This document shows, piece after piece, positions 17,145 to 27,226 of a stretch of DNA of 64,000 bases. How positions within the stretch are numbered: the stretch's first letter is position 1; the number at the start of each line of letters is the position of its first letter. The notes below the pieces were generated by a model. The model was not told where the DNA came from, did not search any database, and saw only the letters and a program-made list of their open reading frames with translations. A program made the position numbers and the translations under genes. This DNA comes from Rhizobiales bacterium TNE-4 (GTDB lineage Bacteria; Pseudomonadota; Alphaproteobacteria; Rhizobiales; Beijerinckiaceae). Location: positions 1,302,001 through 1,366,000 of the forward strand of contig JAHRCV010000001.1 of assembly GCA_019083985.1 (NCBI GenBank), read 5' to 3'.

Positions 17145-19454
17145 CTATTTGCCCGATTTATCGGCTGCGAGCAATTTCGGACTCGACGAGCGCAATGATT
17201 TTCCACGGCCCGAAAGGCTGGGATTGGTCATGAAATAGCGATGGGCGTTGAAGGGCTCTTCGCCCTTCGCAAGCGCAATCCGGCTCGACGTGCCATCGGG
17301 TTCGACACGCCAGCTTTGCTGATTGTCGAGGAGATTGGCCATCATGATCTGGTTGAGCACTTGCTCATGCACGGTCGGGTTCAGGATCGGCAACAAGGCC
17401 TCAACGCGGCGGTCGAGATTGCGCGACATGAGATCCGCCGATGAAATATAGACGGCAGCCTTGGGATGCGGCAGGCCGACACCATTGCCAAAAGCATAAA
17501 TGCGTGTGTGTTCCAAAAAGCGCCCGACGATCGATTTGACGCGGATATTGTCGGACAGGCCCGGCACGCCGGGGCGCAGACAGCAAATCCCACGGACAAC
17601 GAGATCGACATCGACGCCCGCCTGGCTTGCACGATACAGCGCATCGATGATCATAGGATCGACAAGCGCGTTGCATTTCCCCCAAATCGCCGCCGGCCGA
17701 CCCGCTTTCTTATGCTCGATTTCCTGTTCGATATGGTCAAGCAGGCGCTTTTTCAGCGTCAGCGGCGAGACCGCCATGCGCTCAAGTTCAGCCGGTTCAG
17801 CATAGCCCGTGATAAAATTGAAAATCCGGCTGACATCGCGCGCAATCACAGGATCGGCGGTGAAGAAAGACAGATCGGTATAGATACGCGCGGTGATCGG
17901 ATGGTAATTGCCCGTGCCGACATGACAGTAACTGACGAGCGCGCCCGCTTCGCGACGGACCACCATCGACAATTTGGCGTGCGTCTTGAGTTCGATGAAG
18001 CCAAAAACGACCTGCACGCCGGCGCGCTCAAGGTCGCGCGCCCAGCGGATATTCGCTTCCTCATCAAAACGCGCTTTTAATTCGACGAGGGCTGTGACGG
18101 ATTTGCCTGCTTCAGCCGCTTCGGCCAAGGCCTTGACGATGGGACTGTCGGATGAGGTGCGGTAGAGCGTCTGCTTGATCGCCACCACATTCGGATCGCG
18201 TGCCGCCTGGTTGAGAAACTGCACGACGACATCGAAGCTCTCATAGGGGTGGTGAACGATCAGATCTTTTTGCCGAATAGCCGCGAAACAATCACCACCA
18301 AGATCACGAATACGTTCGGGGAAGCGCGCATTGTAGGGCGTGAATTTCAGATCGGGCCGATCAAGCCCGACTAGTTGCGACAAATCGTTGAGCGCCAGCA
18401 TGCCATCGGTCGCGAATACCTCGTCCGATGCGAGATCGAATTCTTCGAGCAGGAATTGGCGCAAGCTGTCGGGCATCGAGGCTTCAAATTCGAGGCGGAT
18501 CACCGAGCCACGACGGCGCCGTTTCAACGCCGTCTCGAACAGACGCACGAGATCTTCTGCCTCTTCTTCGACTTCGATATCGCTATCGCGGATGACGCGG
18601 AAACAACCGAGGCCGCGAATGGTATAATTCGGGAACAAACGGTCGGCGAACATCGCAATCAACACTTCAAGCGCGATGAAGCGCGCCGTCCCGGTTTCGG
18701 CGAGATCGGGGATGCGGACGAACCGGTCAATCTTGTTGGGCACGCGCACGAGCGCACGGGCGACGCGATCATCCGCATTGATCGGCGTGTTGGCACGCGC
18801 GCTCTGCGTGCGGTGCAAAGCAAGGGCGATTGAAAAGCCAAGATTGGGAATGAACGGAAAGGGATGGGCGGGATCGATCGCGAGCGGCGTCAGCACCGGG
18901 AAGACGTGGAAGAGGAAGTAATCCTCAAGCCACCGCTTTTCTGCCGCCGTGACATGATCGGGATCGATCAAGACGATACCGCTCTCGACGATCTCATCGC
19001 GCAATTCGCGCCAGCGGCGCTGTTGATCGGCAGCGAGACGGCCCACTTCTTCGCCAACGACCTGCAATTGCTCCGCCGGTGTGCGGCCATCTTGCGAGAC
19101 GGCAGTTACGCCTTGGCGAACCTGCCCGCGCAAACCGGCGACACGCACCATGAAAAATTCATCGAGATTGTTGGCCGAAATCGACAGGAAGCGGAGTTGC
19201 TCAAGCAGCGGATGATCGCGATTGCCCGCTTCCTCCAGCACGCGTCGGTTGAATTGCAGCCACGACAATTCACGGTTGATATAGCGCTCAGGGCTCGCCA
19301 TCAGGCGCGCCAGTTCAGCCGCGCGCGCGCGCTCAAGCTCAGGCGCGGAGACAGCCTCGGGCGCATCCTTGCGCGCTTTGGCGCGGGCGCGGGTCTTCTT
19401 TTTCGCTGTCGCGCTCATCGCGTCCCGGTCCGGGGCCTGCTCATTCCGTTCCAT
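17145..19454 (-). CDS. ppk: Polyphosphate kinase 1
   Basis: 769-aa PPK1, which reversibly transfers ATP gamma-phosphate to polyphosphate through a phosphohistidine. The N domain starts [19 protein letters not shown]; the catalytic His lies in [16 protein letters not shown]; the second conserved region is [21 protein letters not shown]. About 45 extra Lys/Arg/Ala-rich residues precede the family N-terminus. The ATG at 19454 has GGAGAGG five bases upstream, which favours it over the internal Met13. Confidence 0.96.
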   Translation of the reverse strand: MERNEQAPDRDAMSATAKKKTRARAKARKDAPEAVSAPELERARAAELARLMASPERYINRELSWLQFNRRVLEEAGNRDHPLLEQLRFLSISANNLDEFFMVRVAGLRGQVRQGVTAVSQDGRTPAEQLQVVGEEVGRLAADQQRRWRELRDEIVESGIVLIDPDHVTAAEKRWLEDYFLFHVFPVLTPLAIDPAHPFPFIPNLGFSIALALHRTQSARANTPINADDRVARALVRVPNKIDRFVRIPDLAETGTARFIALEVLIAMFADRLFPNYTIRGLGCFRVIRDSDIEVEEEAEDLVRLFETALKRRRRGSVIRLEFEASMPDSLRQFLLEEFDLASDEVFATDGMLALNDLSQLVGLDRPDLKFTPYNARFPERIRDLGGDCFAAIRQKDLIVHHPYESFDVVVQFLNQAARDPNVVAIKQTLYRTSSDSPIVKALAEAAEAGKSVTALVELKARFDEEANIRWARDLERAGVQVVFGFIELKTHAKLSMVVRREAGALVSYCHVGTGNYHPITARIYTDLSFFTADPVIARDVSRIFNFITGYAEPAELERMAVSPLTLKKRLLDHIEQEIEHKKAGRPAAIWGKCNALVDPMIIDALYRASQAGVDVDLVVRGICCLRPGVPGLSDNIRVKSIVGRFLEHTRIYAFGNGVGLPHPKAAVYISSADLMSRNLDRRVEALLPILNPTVHEQVLNQIMMANLLDNQQSWRVEPDGTSSRIALAKGEEPFNAHRYFMTNPSLSGRGKSLRSSSPKLLAADKSGK

Positions 19455-19539
19455 GGGCCTCTCCGGCTTACGCTCCGCTCACCCGGAGAACACACAGGAT
19501 CCATCGTCGGTGACAGAAGGATGACACGCAAGCGTAGGG

Positions 19540-20220
19540 TCATTCCGCATCCGCGCGCAGGATTTCGGCCGCCAAGGCGCGGTTAACCCGCCGCCCCCTT
19601 GCCAAGGCCTCATTGTCGAGGCGCTCCACGAGCGCTCGCATGGAGGGGACGGAGCGTTCAACCCGCGCGCGCAGGAATTCGACGAGCGCCGTATCGACCA
19701 CAATCTGCCGTTCAAGGAAGAATTTGACCAAAATGGCCCCTAAAAGGGCATCGTCGGGGCTTTCGAGCGTGACGAGCGGCGCCAGGCGCAAGCGCGAGAG
19801 CAGATCGGCGGTCTTCAGGCCCCAAAGCCCCGGCTCGGCCCGTGCGGTCAGGAGGACGGGGGTACCCGTCCGCCGCACCGCATTCAGCAAATGGAACAGG
19901 GCCGCCTCGGCAAGCCCAGCCCGGTCGGCATCCTCGATTAGGAGGGCGGGCAATCCAGCCAACGTCTCGGGGTCTTTCTCATGCAACAGGGCGGCCGTCA
20001 CACGCGTGGCCCCCGCCCGCTCAGCCCAGATGGCGGCCAGATGACTTTTGCCAGTGCCGGGCGGGCCAATCAGGACCTGCACTTTTTCCGGCCAATCCGG
20101 CCAGACATCAATGACGGCGAAGGCCGCTTCGTTCGACGAGCCGACGAGGAAATCCTCAAGATCGAGGCGCTCCTCGACCGGCAAAGCGAGCGCAAGCTGC
20201 CGCGGTTTGGGCGCTGCCAT
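19540..20220 (-). CDS. hdaA: HdaA-type regulatory inactivator of DnaA
   Basis: 226-aa DnaA-related AAA+ protein without the DNA-binding domain. It stimulates hydrolysis of DnaA-bound ATP while attached to the sliding clamp, preventing re-initiation. The N-terminal QLALALP (8-14) resembles a clamp-binding motif; Walker A is GPPGTGKS (52-59); ALLIEDADR is Walker B. Length and gene order (next to the PerM-type permease, upstream of ppk) match alphaproteobacterial HdaA. It starts one base after the permease stop. Confidence 0.9.
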   Translation of the reverse strand: MAAPKPRQLALALPVEERLDLEDFLVGSSNEAAFAVIDVWPDWPEKVQVLIGPPGTGKSHLAAIWAERAGATRVTAALLHEKDPETLAGLPALLIEDADRAGLAEAALFHLLNAVRRTGTPVLLTARAEPGLWGLKTADLLSRLRLAPLVTLESPDDALLGAILVKFFLERQIVVDTALVEFLRARVERSVPSMRALVERLDNEALARGRRVNRALAAEILRADAE

Positions 20221-20221
20221 G

Positions 20222-21322
20222 TCAGCGCTCCGATTTCGGCAACTGCGGTGCGTTGGTGGCCGTGCCGAGATAGAGCGGACTTTGCATATAACGCATCAAC
20301 GCGAAGCGGCTGAGGACGCCGATGGTTGCGGCGATCGGCACCGCGATCAATAAGCCAACGAAACCAAAGACACTGCCCGAGGCGAGCAGCGCAAACATCA
20401 ACCAGACGGGATGCAGCCCCACCGCATCGCCGACCAGTTTCGGCGAAAGAATATTGCCTTCGAGGAATTGGCCCGAGAAAAACACCGCCAACACCAGAAT
20501 GATCTGTATGTAGTCCGGCCAGAACTGGCCCAGTGCAACACCCGCAGCAAGGAAGAGGCCCGTCAGCGACCCGACATAGGGAATGACGGTCAACACGCCC
20601 GCGATGACGCCAATCAACACACCATAATTGAGCCCACACAGCGTGAGACCCACCGCATACCATGTGCCGAGAAACAGGCAGACCATCGCTTGGCCGCGGA
20701 TAAAGCCGCCGATGGCGCGATTGATTTGGCTGGCGAGCATCCGCACGGTTTCGCGATGGCGCGGCGGCACGAACGTGTCGATCGACGCGATCATGCGATC
20801 CCAATCGACCAGCATGTAAAACGCGACAACAGGCGTGACGACCATCAAAGAAGCGATGTCGATCACGGCTTGACCGCCGGAAATCAGCGAACTCAGCATG
20901 TTGCCAACAAGCGATGAGAGCTTGCCAATCAACGGTGCGAGCGAATCCTGCAATTGCTGCGGCTGCACCTGATTATCGAAACGGGCAAAGAACGGTTCGA
21001 CGCGCGTCTGCACGATCTCCCGCGCAGCATTGAAATAGGTTGGCAATTTGGCCGCGAAATCGGCTAGCTGGCTAAACAGACGCGGCAGCACGGCGAGCCC
21101 AAGCACAAAGGTCACCAGAAGCGCGAAGACAAGGATCAGTAGGCTCGCGACCAAGCGGTTGAGGCCCCAGCGTTCCAGCCGGTCTGCCAGCGGATCAAGC
21201 AGATAGGCGAGCGTGAACCCGGCCACGAAGGGGAGCATGACACTGCTGAACGCATAGAAGAACAGCCCCAGAAGGGCCGCGGCCACGAGCCAAAAAAGCG
21301 TTTGTGTCCCGGCACTGGGCAT
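20222..21322 (-). CDS. AI-2E transporter/PerM-family permease
   Basis: 366-aa membrane protein with about eight hydrophobic segments and the family's central amphipathic region (residues about 90-150) before the second membrane block. Members have been linked to autoinducer-2 export or Na+/H+ exchange; the substrate here is not known. The ATG at 21322 (MPSAGTQTLF) is preferred over a TTG one codon upstream. It lies 10 bases after the phosphatidyltransferase gene and one base before hdaA, so all three probably form one operon. Confidence 0.88.
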   Translation of the reverse strand: MPSAGTQTLFWLVAAALLGLFFYAFSSVMLPFVAGFTLAYLLDPLADRLERWGLNRLVASLLILVFALLVTFVLGLAVLPRLFSQLADFAAKLPTYFNAAREIVQTRVEPFFARFDNQVQPQQLQDSLAPLIGKLSSLVGNMLSSLISGGQAVIDIASLMVVTPVVAFYMLVDWDRMIASIDTFVPPRHRETVRMLASQINRAIGGFIRGQAMVCLFLGTWYAVGLTLCGLNYGVLIGVIAGVLTVIPYVGSLTGLFLAAGVALGQFWPDYIQIILVLAVFFSGQFLEGNILSPKLVGDAVGLHPVWLMFALLASGSVFGFVGLLIAVPIAATIGVLSRFALMRYMQSPLYLGTATNAPQLPKSER

Positions 21323-21332
21323 CAAGCTGATC

Positions 21333-21869
21333 TCATTCCGTCATGTGGTCGAGCCACTGGGCGAGATAGGCGGCTGCTGAGGCTGCCGTCAAGGCAGCGA
21401 CGAGGAAGCTCAGCGGCGCCACCAAACCACCCAGCATGAGATCAAAGGCCGCCGTGCCTAGGATCAGGGCTGCAAAGGCGATTTGCGCCGTTGTGTTGAG
21501 CTTTGACAGGAACAAGGGCCGGATCGGCACGGGCTTATCCAAGAGCCAAGACAGCACAATCGCCCCCACGATCATGATGTCACGCGAGACCACCACGATA
21601 GCGAGCCAGGACGGGATGACGCCGACAATGGCGAGCGTCACATAGATCGAGACCAGAAGCGCCTTATCGGCAATCGCATCCAGATAAGCCCCGAGATCGC
21701 TCCTGAGATCGAAGCGCCGGGCCACGAAGCCATCGACCGCATCGGACAGGCCCGCCAGCACAAAGGCGAAAAACGCCAAATCCCAGTCTTTTTGGACGAT
21801 CATCGCCACCACAAAGGGGACGAGGACCAGCCGTCCAATGGTGATGAGATTGGGGATCATGCTGATCAA
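21333..21869 (-). CDS. CDP-alcohol phosphatidyltransferase (PgsA-like)
   Basis: Membrane enzyme of 178 aa that joins a CDP-activated lipid to an alcohol acceptor, most likely in phosphatidylglycerol or cardiolipin synthesis. It carries the full signature DG-x2-AR-x8-G-x3-D-x3-D (DGFVARR to LDAIADK) in about five membrane segments. The start is decided by the ribosome-binding site: GGAGA lies 9 bases before a TTG at 21869 but 18 bases before the ATG at 21860, so the TTG is listed. The true acceptor is not certain. Confidence 0.85.
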   Translation of the reverse strand: MISMIPNLITIGRLVLVPFVVAMIVQKDWDLAFFAFVLAGLSDAVDGFVARRFDLRSDLGAYLDAIADKALLVSIYVTLAIVGVIPSWLAIVVVSRDIMIVGAIVLSWLLDKPVPIRPLFLSKLNTTAQIAFAALILGTAAFDLMLGGLVAPLSFLVAALTAASAAAYLAQWLDHMTE

Positions 21870-22030
21870 GGCGGCTTTCTCCTTCCGTCAGGGGTCCGAA
21901 GGCACACCATAAAGATGGCCCCTTCCCCGGGAAAGTGAAGGAAGCGCAGCTTTTGGGCCGGTTTGAGGCTTGCCACGCCTCTGTCCGGCCTTTATCGCGA
22001 CCACAAGGCAAGCGGGCGGGAGCCGACCCC

Positions 22031-23101
22031 ATGGCGGATCAAAAGCACACCGGAATGACCTATGCAGACGCGGGCGTCGATATCGATGCTGGCAATGCGA
22101 TGGTCGATGCGATCAAGCCACTGGTGCGCGCCACAGCCCGGCCGGGTGCGGATGCGGTGATCGGCGGCTTTGGCGGCCTATTCGATCTCAAGGCTGCGGG
22201 CTTCAAGGATCCTGTGCTCGTCGCCGCCAATGATGGCGTTGGCACCAAGGTGATGATTGCGATCGAAGCGGGACGACACGAGACAATCGGGATTGATTTG
22301 GTCGCGATGAGCGTCAACGATCTCATCGTGCAGGGTGCCGAGCCGTTATTTTTTCTCGATTACTTCGCAACCGGCAAACTCGAACCGCATGTCGGCGCCG
22401 AAGTGGTGAAAGGCATCGCCAAGGGCTGCCAAGAGTCAGGCTGCGCTTTGATCGGTGGTGAGACCGCCGAAATGCCGGGGCTCTATAAAAAAGGCGATTA
22501 CGATCTCGCCGGTTTTGCCGTTGGTGCGGCTGAACGCGGCACGCTCTTGCCGCGTCCTGATGTGAAGGCCGGCGACATCTTGCTCGGCCTGCCATCGTCG
22601 GGCGTTCATTCGAATGGTTATTCGCTCGTCCGCCGCATCGTCGAAAAAAGTGGCCTGACTTACGCTTCGCCCTGCCCGTTTGAAACCGGCAAATCTCTCG
22701 GCGAAGCCCTGCTTGAACCGACACGGCTTTATGTGAAGCCGATCCTTGCCGCACTCAAAGCAACAATGGGGATTAAGGCGCTCGCCCATATCACCGGCGG
22801 TGGTTTCATCGACAATATTCCGCGCGTGCTGCCCGATGGATTGGCTGCGCATCTCGACCTTGATGCGATCAAAGTGCCGCCAGTGTTTGGTTGGCTGTCT
22901 AAGATCGGTGGCGTCGTGCAGGATGAAATGCTGCGTACCTTCAATTGCGGCATCGGCATGATTGTCGTTGTCGACCCCGCGCAAGCCCAAGCTATAACGG
23001 ACGCCTTTATCGCTGCAGGGGAAAAGCCGGTGCGTGTTGGCGCATTGCGCCCGCAAGCGGGCGATGCGCGGGTGACGCATCAGGGGCAGCTCAAGCTCTG
23101 A
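22031..23101 (+). CDS. purM: Phosphoribosylformylglycinamidine cyclo-ligase
   Basis: AIR synthase, fifth step of de novo purine synthesis: ATP-dependent ring closure of FGAM. 356 aa from [20 protein letters not shown], with the ATP/FGAM loop [31 protein letters not shown] split by normal family spacing, GGETAEMPG and the glycine-rich [13 protein letters not shown]. The ATG at 22031 matches the family N-terminus; 32 further upstream codons do not. purN follows after a single base. Confidence 0.97.
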   Translation: MADQKHTGMTYADAGVDIDAGNAMVDAIKPLVRATARPGADAVIGGFGGLFDLKAAGFKDPVLVAANDGVGTKVMIAIEAGRHETIGIDLVAMSVNDLIVQGAEPLFFLDYFATGKLEPHVGAEVVKGIAKGCQESGCALIGGETAEMPGLYKKGDYDLAGFAVGAAERGTLLPRPDVKAGDILLGLPSSGVHSNGYSLVRRIVEKSGLTYASPCPFETGKSLGEALLEPTRLYVKPILAALKATMGIKALAHITGGGFIDNIPRVLPDGLAAHLDLDAIKVPPVFGWLSKIGGVVQDEMLRTFNCGIGMIVVVDPAQAQAITDAFIAAGEKPVRVGALRPQAGDARVTHQGQLKL

Positions 23102-23102
23102 G

Positions 23103-23744
23103 ATGAAAAAGCGCGTCAGCATCCTCATTTCCGGGCGCGGCTCGAACATGGCCGCGATCCTTCAGGCTGCCCGCGACCCCGCCTACCCTGCTGCGATCTC
23201 GTGCGTGATCGCGAACCGGCCGGACGCCAAGGGTCTTGAGACGGCGCGCGCCGAAGGTGTCCCCGCCATCCTCATCGATCACAAAAATTTTGCCTCGCGC
23301 GAAAGCTTCGAGGATGAGGTCCATGGTGCGCTCATTGCCCATGGAACGGATATCGTCGCGCTTGCAGGTTTCATGCGCGTGTTGACGCCGCATTTCATCA
23401 CACGCTGGGACGGCCGACTGCTCAACATCCATCCGTCCTTGCTGCCGTCCTATCGCGGCCTGCACACCCATGAGCGGGCGCTAGAGGATGGCGTGAAGCT
23501 GCATGGCTGCACGGTCCATTTCGTCGTGCCCGAGCTCGATGCCGGGCCGATCATCGCGCAAGGGGCTGTGACTGTGCGGCCCGATGACACGCCCGACAGC
23601 CTCGCCGCCCGCGTGCTGGCGGTTGAAAATGCGCTCTATCCGCGCGTCGTCGGGGCAATGGCGGCGGGGCGGATTGCACTGCGCGACGGTCAGGCCATCA
23701 TCAACGGGCCGACATCCGAGGCCAGCCTCGTCTCGCTCGCCTGA
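23103..23744 (+). CDS. purN: Phosphoribosylglycinamide formyltransferase
   Basis: 213-aa folate-dependent GAR transformylase, third step of purine synthesis. Phosphate-binding SGRGSNMAAIL is near the N-terminus, the catalytic region contains LNIHPSLLPSYRGLHTHERAL and the HFVVPELDAGPII segment. It is translationally coupled to purM (TGAGATG) in the usual purM-purN operon. Confidence 0.97.
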   Translation: MKKRVSILISGRGSNMAAILQAARDPAYPAAISCVIANRPDAKGLETARAEGVPAILIDHKNFASRESFEDEVHGALIAHGTDIVALAGFMRVLTPHFITRWDGRLLNIHPSLLPSYRGLHTHERALEDGVKLHGCTVHFVVPELDAGPIIAQGAVTVRPDDTPDSLAARVLAVENALYPRVVGAMAAGRIALRDGQAIINGPTSEASLVSLA

Positions 23745-23751
23745 CCCCCGC

Positions 23752-23780
23752 TTGTGAGCCTTCCCCGGCTTGGCTATAAG
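23752..23780 (+). promoter_or_regulatory. Predicted sigma-70 promoter of ndk
   Basis: TTGTGA and TATAAG are separated by exactly 17 bases, about 55 bases upstream of the ndk start. The second half also sits in a small hairpin (CGGCTT/AAGCCG). The call rests on consensus match only. Confidence 0.5.
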
Positions 23781-23833
23781 CCGCGCCAAGGTCCATCCCG
23801 GACAACCGATCCCCAAAAGCAAAAGAGAGCACA

Positions 23834-24256
23834 ATGGCCAAGCAGCACACCTTCTCGATCATCAAGCCCGACGCCACCGAGCGGAACCTGACCGGCGCCA
23901 TCAATGCCGTGATCGAAAAGGCGGGCCTGCGCATCGTCGCGCAGAAGCGCATCCACATGACCCGCAAGCAGGCCGAAACCTTCTACGCCGTCCATAAGGA
24001 ACGCCCCTTCTTCGGTGAGCTCGTCGATTTCATGGTCTCGGCCCCGGTCGTCGTGCAGGTCTTGGAAGGTGACAACGCCATCGCCAAGTACCGCGAAGTG
24101 ATGGGCGCCACCAACCCAGCCAATGCGGCCGAAGGCACGATCCGCAAGCTGTTTGCCAAATCAGTTGGCGAAAACTCGGTCCATGGCTCGGACGCGCCGG
24201 AAACCGCTGCCATCGAAATCGCGCAATTCTTCGCCGGCAACGAAATCGTCGGCTGA
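23834..24256 (+). CDS. ndk: Nucleoside diphosphate kinase
   Basis: 140-aa enzyme that equalises NDP and NTP pools via a phosphohistidine. It begins [20 protein letters not shown] and has the active-site His117 in [12 protein letters not shown]. Length is the family's usual 140. It has its own likely promoter upstream and a strong terminator downstream. Confidence 0.98.
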   Translation: MAKQHTFSIIKPDATERNLTGAINAVIEKAGLRIVAQKRIHMTRKQAETFYAVHKERPFFGELVDFMVSAPVVVQVLEGDNAIAKYREVMGATNPANAAEGTIRKLFAKSVGENSVHGSDAPETAAIEIAQFFAGNEIVG

Positions 24257-24274
24257 TTGACGCCTCTTTCTGTC

Positions 24275-24306
24275 AAAGCCCTCGCGGAAACGCGAGGGCT
24301 TTTTTT
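24275..24306 (+). terminator. Intrinsic terminator of ndk
   Basis: AAGCCCTCGCG and CGCGAGGGCTT around GAAA, followed by seven T residues, 19 bases after the ndk stop. Confidence 0.95.
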
Positions 24307-24487
24307 GTTGGTGTCGAAGCAAGACGACATGCATCGCCGCGACCCTACGTCTCTCGCAAAAGCGAGACTGTGAAATGCTTCGGCAATGGCACCGCAAATA
24401 CTCAGCCGACCAAAACCTCCCCACCCCCTCCCCAAAACCGACTGCGCCGGGTAAGGTCATCACATCCACCGTTAGGTCTGTGAGCGC

Positions 24488-26575
24488 ATGAACGCCCCGG
24501 TCAAAATCGAACGATTGAACTCCACCTGCCCGCATGATTGCCCCTCAGCCTGCGCGCTTGAGGTCGAGGTGATCGACGGCCAGCGGATCGGGCGTGTCTA
24601 TGGGGCGAAGGAGCAGACCTACACGGCCGGCGTCATCTGCGCGAAAGTCGCGCGCTATGCCGAACGGATCCACCATCCCGAGCGCCTGCTCTATCCAATG
24701 AAGCGGAGTGGCCCGAAAGGTTCCGGCCAATTCACCCGCATCTCCTGGGATGAGGCGCTCAATGAAATCGTGACACGCTTCAATGCCATCGAAGCGGCGT
24801 TTGGGACGGAAGCAATCTGGCCCTATTATTATGCGGGCACGATGGGGCTCGTGATGCGCGATGGTATTAACCGGTTGCGCCACGCCAAAAAATATTCGGG
24901 CTTCTTCTCGACGATCTGCATCAATCTCGCTTGGCCCGGCTATATCGCTGCGACAGGAAAACTCGCGGGACCCGATCCGCGCGAAATGGCGAAAGCTGAT
25001 TGCGTCGTCATCTGGGGCACGAACCCGGTGTCAACGCAGGTCAATGTGATGACGCATGCGATCCGTGCGCGCAAAGAGCGCGGCGCGAAGATTGTCGCCA
25101 TCGACATTTACCGCAATGGCACGATCGAACAGGCCGATATGGGCCTTGTGCTCAAGCCGGGGACGGATGGCGCACTCGCCTGTGCGGTGATGCATGTCCT
25201 CTTCCGCGACAATCTGGCCGACCGTGATTTTCTGGCACAATTCTCCGATTGCCCAGACGAACTCGAAGCGCATCTCCAAACGCGGACGCCCGCTTGGGCA
25301 TCAGCGATCACAGGGCTGAGCGTGCAGGAGATCGAGGACTTTGCCCACCTCGTCGGCACGACGAAGAAAACCTATTTCCGTCTCGGCTATGGTTTTTCAC
25401 GGCAGCGCAATGGCGCGGTGAACATGCATGCGGCCACCTCGATCGCAACTGTTACAGGCGCATGGCAATATGAGGGCGGTGGCGCGTTCCACAACAATGG
25501 CGGCATCTTCAAACGGGACAAGCGTCTGATCGAAGGACTCGATTTTGTCGATCCGTCCATTCGCAAACTCGACCAATCAAAAATCGGCCGCGTGCTGACG
25601 GGAGATGCCGAGGCCTTGTTCAACGGCCCCCCCGTCAAAGCCCTGTTCATCCAAAACACCAATCCGATGACGGTGGCACCGGAACAGAGGCTCGTGCGGC
25701 AGGGTTTTGCGCGGGAAGACCTGTTCACCGTCGTGCATGAGCAATTCATGACTGAGACGGCGCAAATGGCCGACATCGTTCTGCCTGCGACGATGTTCAT
25801 GGAGCATGATGATTTCTATTATGGCGGCGGGCATCAATATGTGAGCCTCGGTCCCAAACTGATCGATGCACCCGGAGAGTGTCGTTCCAATCACGATGTC
25901 ATCTGTGCGCTTGCTGAGCGGCTCGGCGTCGGCGATCTCCCCGGCTTTCGCATGACACCGGAAGAGCATATCGACGCCGGCGTGAAGCCAGCGGGGCAAA
26001 CCTATGCCGAATTGGCGATGAAGAAATTCATCGATTGCCAACCCGATTTCGAAGCCGCGCATTACCGCAATGGCTTTGCGTGGCCCGATGGCAAATTCCG
26101 CTTCAAGCCGGATTGGGCGACTGTGCCATTTGCCAATAACGGGCCGATGGGTCCGTTCGAGCGCCTGCCCTCCCTGCCCGATCATTGGGATGTGATCGAG
26201 ACGGCAACCGAGGCCTATCCGTTCCGGCTGGCAACATCACCAGCACGCAACTTCCTCAATTCGACCTTCACTGAAACGCCGACATCGCGGAAGCGCGAGG
26301 AGCGCCCGACCGTGATGATCCATCCGCAGGATGCGGCCGACCATGGGATAGCGGCAGGTGACATCGTCCGGCTCAGCAATGAGCGCGGCAGCATCCGCCT
26401 TCATGCGGTGCTTTTCGATGGGGTCAAGCGGGGCGTGCTGATTGCCGAAAGCATCTGGCCGAACGCTGCGCATCTCGATGGCGAGGGCATCAATGTGCTG
26501 ACGGGCGCCGATAGCCCCGCCCCGTTCGGCGGGGCGGCGTTCCATGACAACCGGGTCGCGTTGACCAAAGCCTGA
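24488..26575 (+). CDS. Molybdopterin-dependent oxidoreductase, single-subunit type
   Basis: 695-aa catalytic protein of the DMSO-reductase superfamily. It has an N-terminal [4Fe-4S] site with Cys14, Cys18, Cys22 and Cys51 (C-x3-C-x3-C-x28-C), the molybdopterin domain (IWGTNPVSTQVN; NTNPMTVAPEQ) and the C-terminal molydopterin-dinucleotide domain (SPARNFLNSTF; HPQDAADHGIAAGDIV). Cys144 in STICINLAW is a candidate molybdenum ligand by position (inference). No Tat signal is present, so it should be cytoplasmic. No electron-transfer or membrane subunit is adjacent, so its partner and substrate are unknown. Confidence 0.9.
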   Translation: MNAPVKIERLNSTCPHDCPSACALEVEVIDGQRIGRVYGAKEQTYTAGVICAKVARYAERIHHPERLLYPMKRSGPKGSGQFTRISWDEALNEIVTRFNAIEAAFGTEAIWPYYYAGTMGLVMRDGINRLRHAKKYSGFFSTICINLAWPGYIAATGKLAGPDPREMAKADCVVIWGTNPVSTQVNVMTHAIRARKERGAKIVAIDIYRNGTIEQADMGLVLKPGTDGALACAVMHVLFRDNLADRDFLAQFSDCPDELEAHLQTRTPAWASAITGLSVQEIEDFAHLVGTTKKTYFRLGYGFSRQRNGAVNMHAATSIATVTGAWQYEGGGAFHNNGGIFKRDKRLIEGLDFVDPSIRKLDQSKIGRVLTGDAEALFNGPPVKALFIQNTNPMTVAPEQRLVRQGFAREDLFTVVHEQFMTETAQMADIVLPATMFMEHDDFYYGGGHQYVSLGPKLIDAPGECRSNHDVICALAERLGVGDLPGFRMTPEEHIDAGVKPAGQTYAELAMKKFIDCQPDFEAAHYRNGFAWPDGKFRFKPDWATVPFANNGPMGPFERLPSLPDHWDVIETATEAYPFRLATSPARNFLNSTFTETPTSRKREERPTVMIHPQDAADHGIAAGDIVRLSNERGSIRLHAVLFDGVKRGVLIAESIWPNAAHLDGEGINVLTGADSPAPFGGAAFHDNRVALTKA

Positions 26576-26594
26576 GATGGGGCTTGCCAGAACG

Positions 26595-26634
26595 GCCCCC
26601 TCTCCCGCATGAAGGGCCATTCTGTTGAGGGGGC
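26595..26634 (+). promoter_or_regulatory. Hairpin hiding the ribosome-binding site of the small secreted protein
   Basis: GCCCCCTC (26595-26602) pairs perfectly with GAGGGGGC (26627-26634), which contains the ribosome-binding site 6-13 bases before the ATG at 26640. GGCCC (26594-26598) can instead pair with GGGCC (26614-26618), an exclusive alternative. The stem could also act as a weak terminator for the gene upstream, as three T residues follow. Confidence 0.4.
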
Positions 26635-26639
26635 TTTCC

Positions 26640-26984
26640 ATGAAAACAGCTCTGGTCCTGTTCTTTTCGCTTGGTCTGACATCGGTGGCGCTGGCGGGCG
26701 CCAGTTCATCCAACGTGCCGCAACCTGATGAGGCGGTGAAAACGATGAACCGCGCAGGCATTCAGGATCGCGCTTTCAAGGGTTGTGTCGCCCAGCAGAC
26801 CAAAATGGCGGCCGTCCCTGTCGAACTCATCGATCGTGGTTGCTCCTGCTATGCCGGACGTACCGTGCAGCGCATGTCGAACAAGGAAGTCGACGCTTTC
26901 CGCCAGACCGGTTTTTTCAACGACGAGACGCGCGCCCGTGCCCTCAAGGCGCTTGATGCCTGCGGTCTGAAGCGGCCGTCGTAA
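26640..26984 (+). CDS. Small secreted protein with four cysteines, unknown function
   Basis: 114-aa protein with a clear signal peptide (MKTALVLFFSLGLTSVALAG). The mature part has Cys49, a C-S-C pair at 68-70 and Cys108, suggesting disulfides or metal binding in the periplasm. The start is fixed by GAGGGGG just upstream. It lies 64 bases after the oxidoreductase gene on the same strand. Similar small uncharacterised proteins occur in Rhizobiales; I recognise no functional domain. Confidence 0.72.
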   Translation: MKTALVLFFSLGLTSVALAGASSSNVPQPDEAVKTMNRAGIQDRAFKGCVAQQTKMAAVPVELIDRGCSCYAGRTVQRMSNKEVDAFRQTGFFNDETRARALKALDACGLKRPS

Positions 26985-27010
26985 TCGCCTTTTCGCCCGG
27001 CGCACGTCTT

Positions 27011-27129
27011 CCCTCATCCTGAGAAGCGCGACAAAGTCGCGCGTCTCGAAGGACGAGGGAATCCAACGCGCTCCAAATCCACGCCCTCGCGGTGCGAGAC
27101 GCCGCTTCGCGGCTCCTCAGCATGAGGGC
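27011..27129. repeat. B-B' palindromic repeat pair
   Basis: Unit B (27011-27059, CCTCATCCTGAGAAGC to GTCTCGAAGGACGAGGG) and the inverted B' (27083-27129, GCCCTCGCGGTGCGAGACG to GCTCCTCAGCATGAGGGC) lie between the small secreted protein and the ABC-F gene. Unit A is missing here. The pair can fold into one long hairpin. Confidence 0.85.
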
Positions 27130-27226
27130 TGGAGCTGACCAGAACGCGTTCGTGCACACCGGCGCCCCTATCATTTGGGCCGCCCCTCCCCCTTGATCCT
27201 AAGCGCCCGCTCAGTCACAAGCGGGC

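Noticed and set aside
24307-24487. Small hairpin (TCTCGC/GCGAGA) upstream of the molybdopterin gene as a molybdenum-cofactor riboswitch
   Set aside because: The stem is only six pairs and the sequence lacks the multi-helix layout of the Moco RNA motif.
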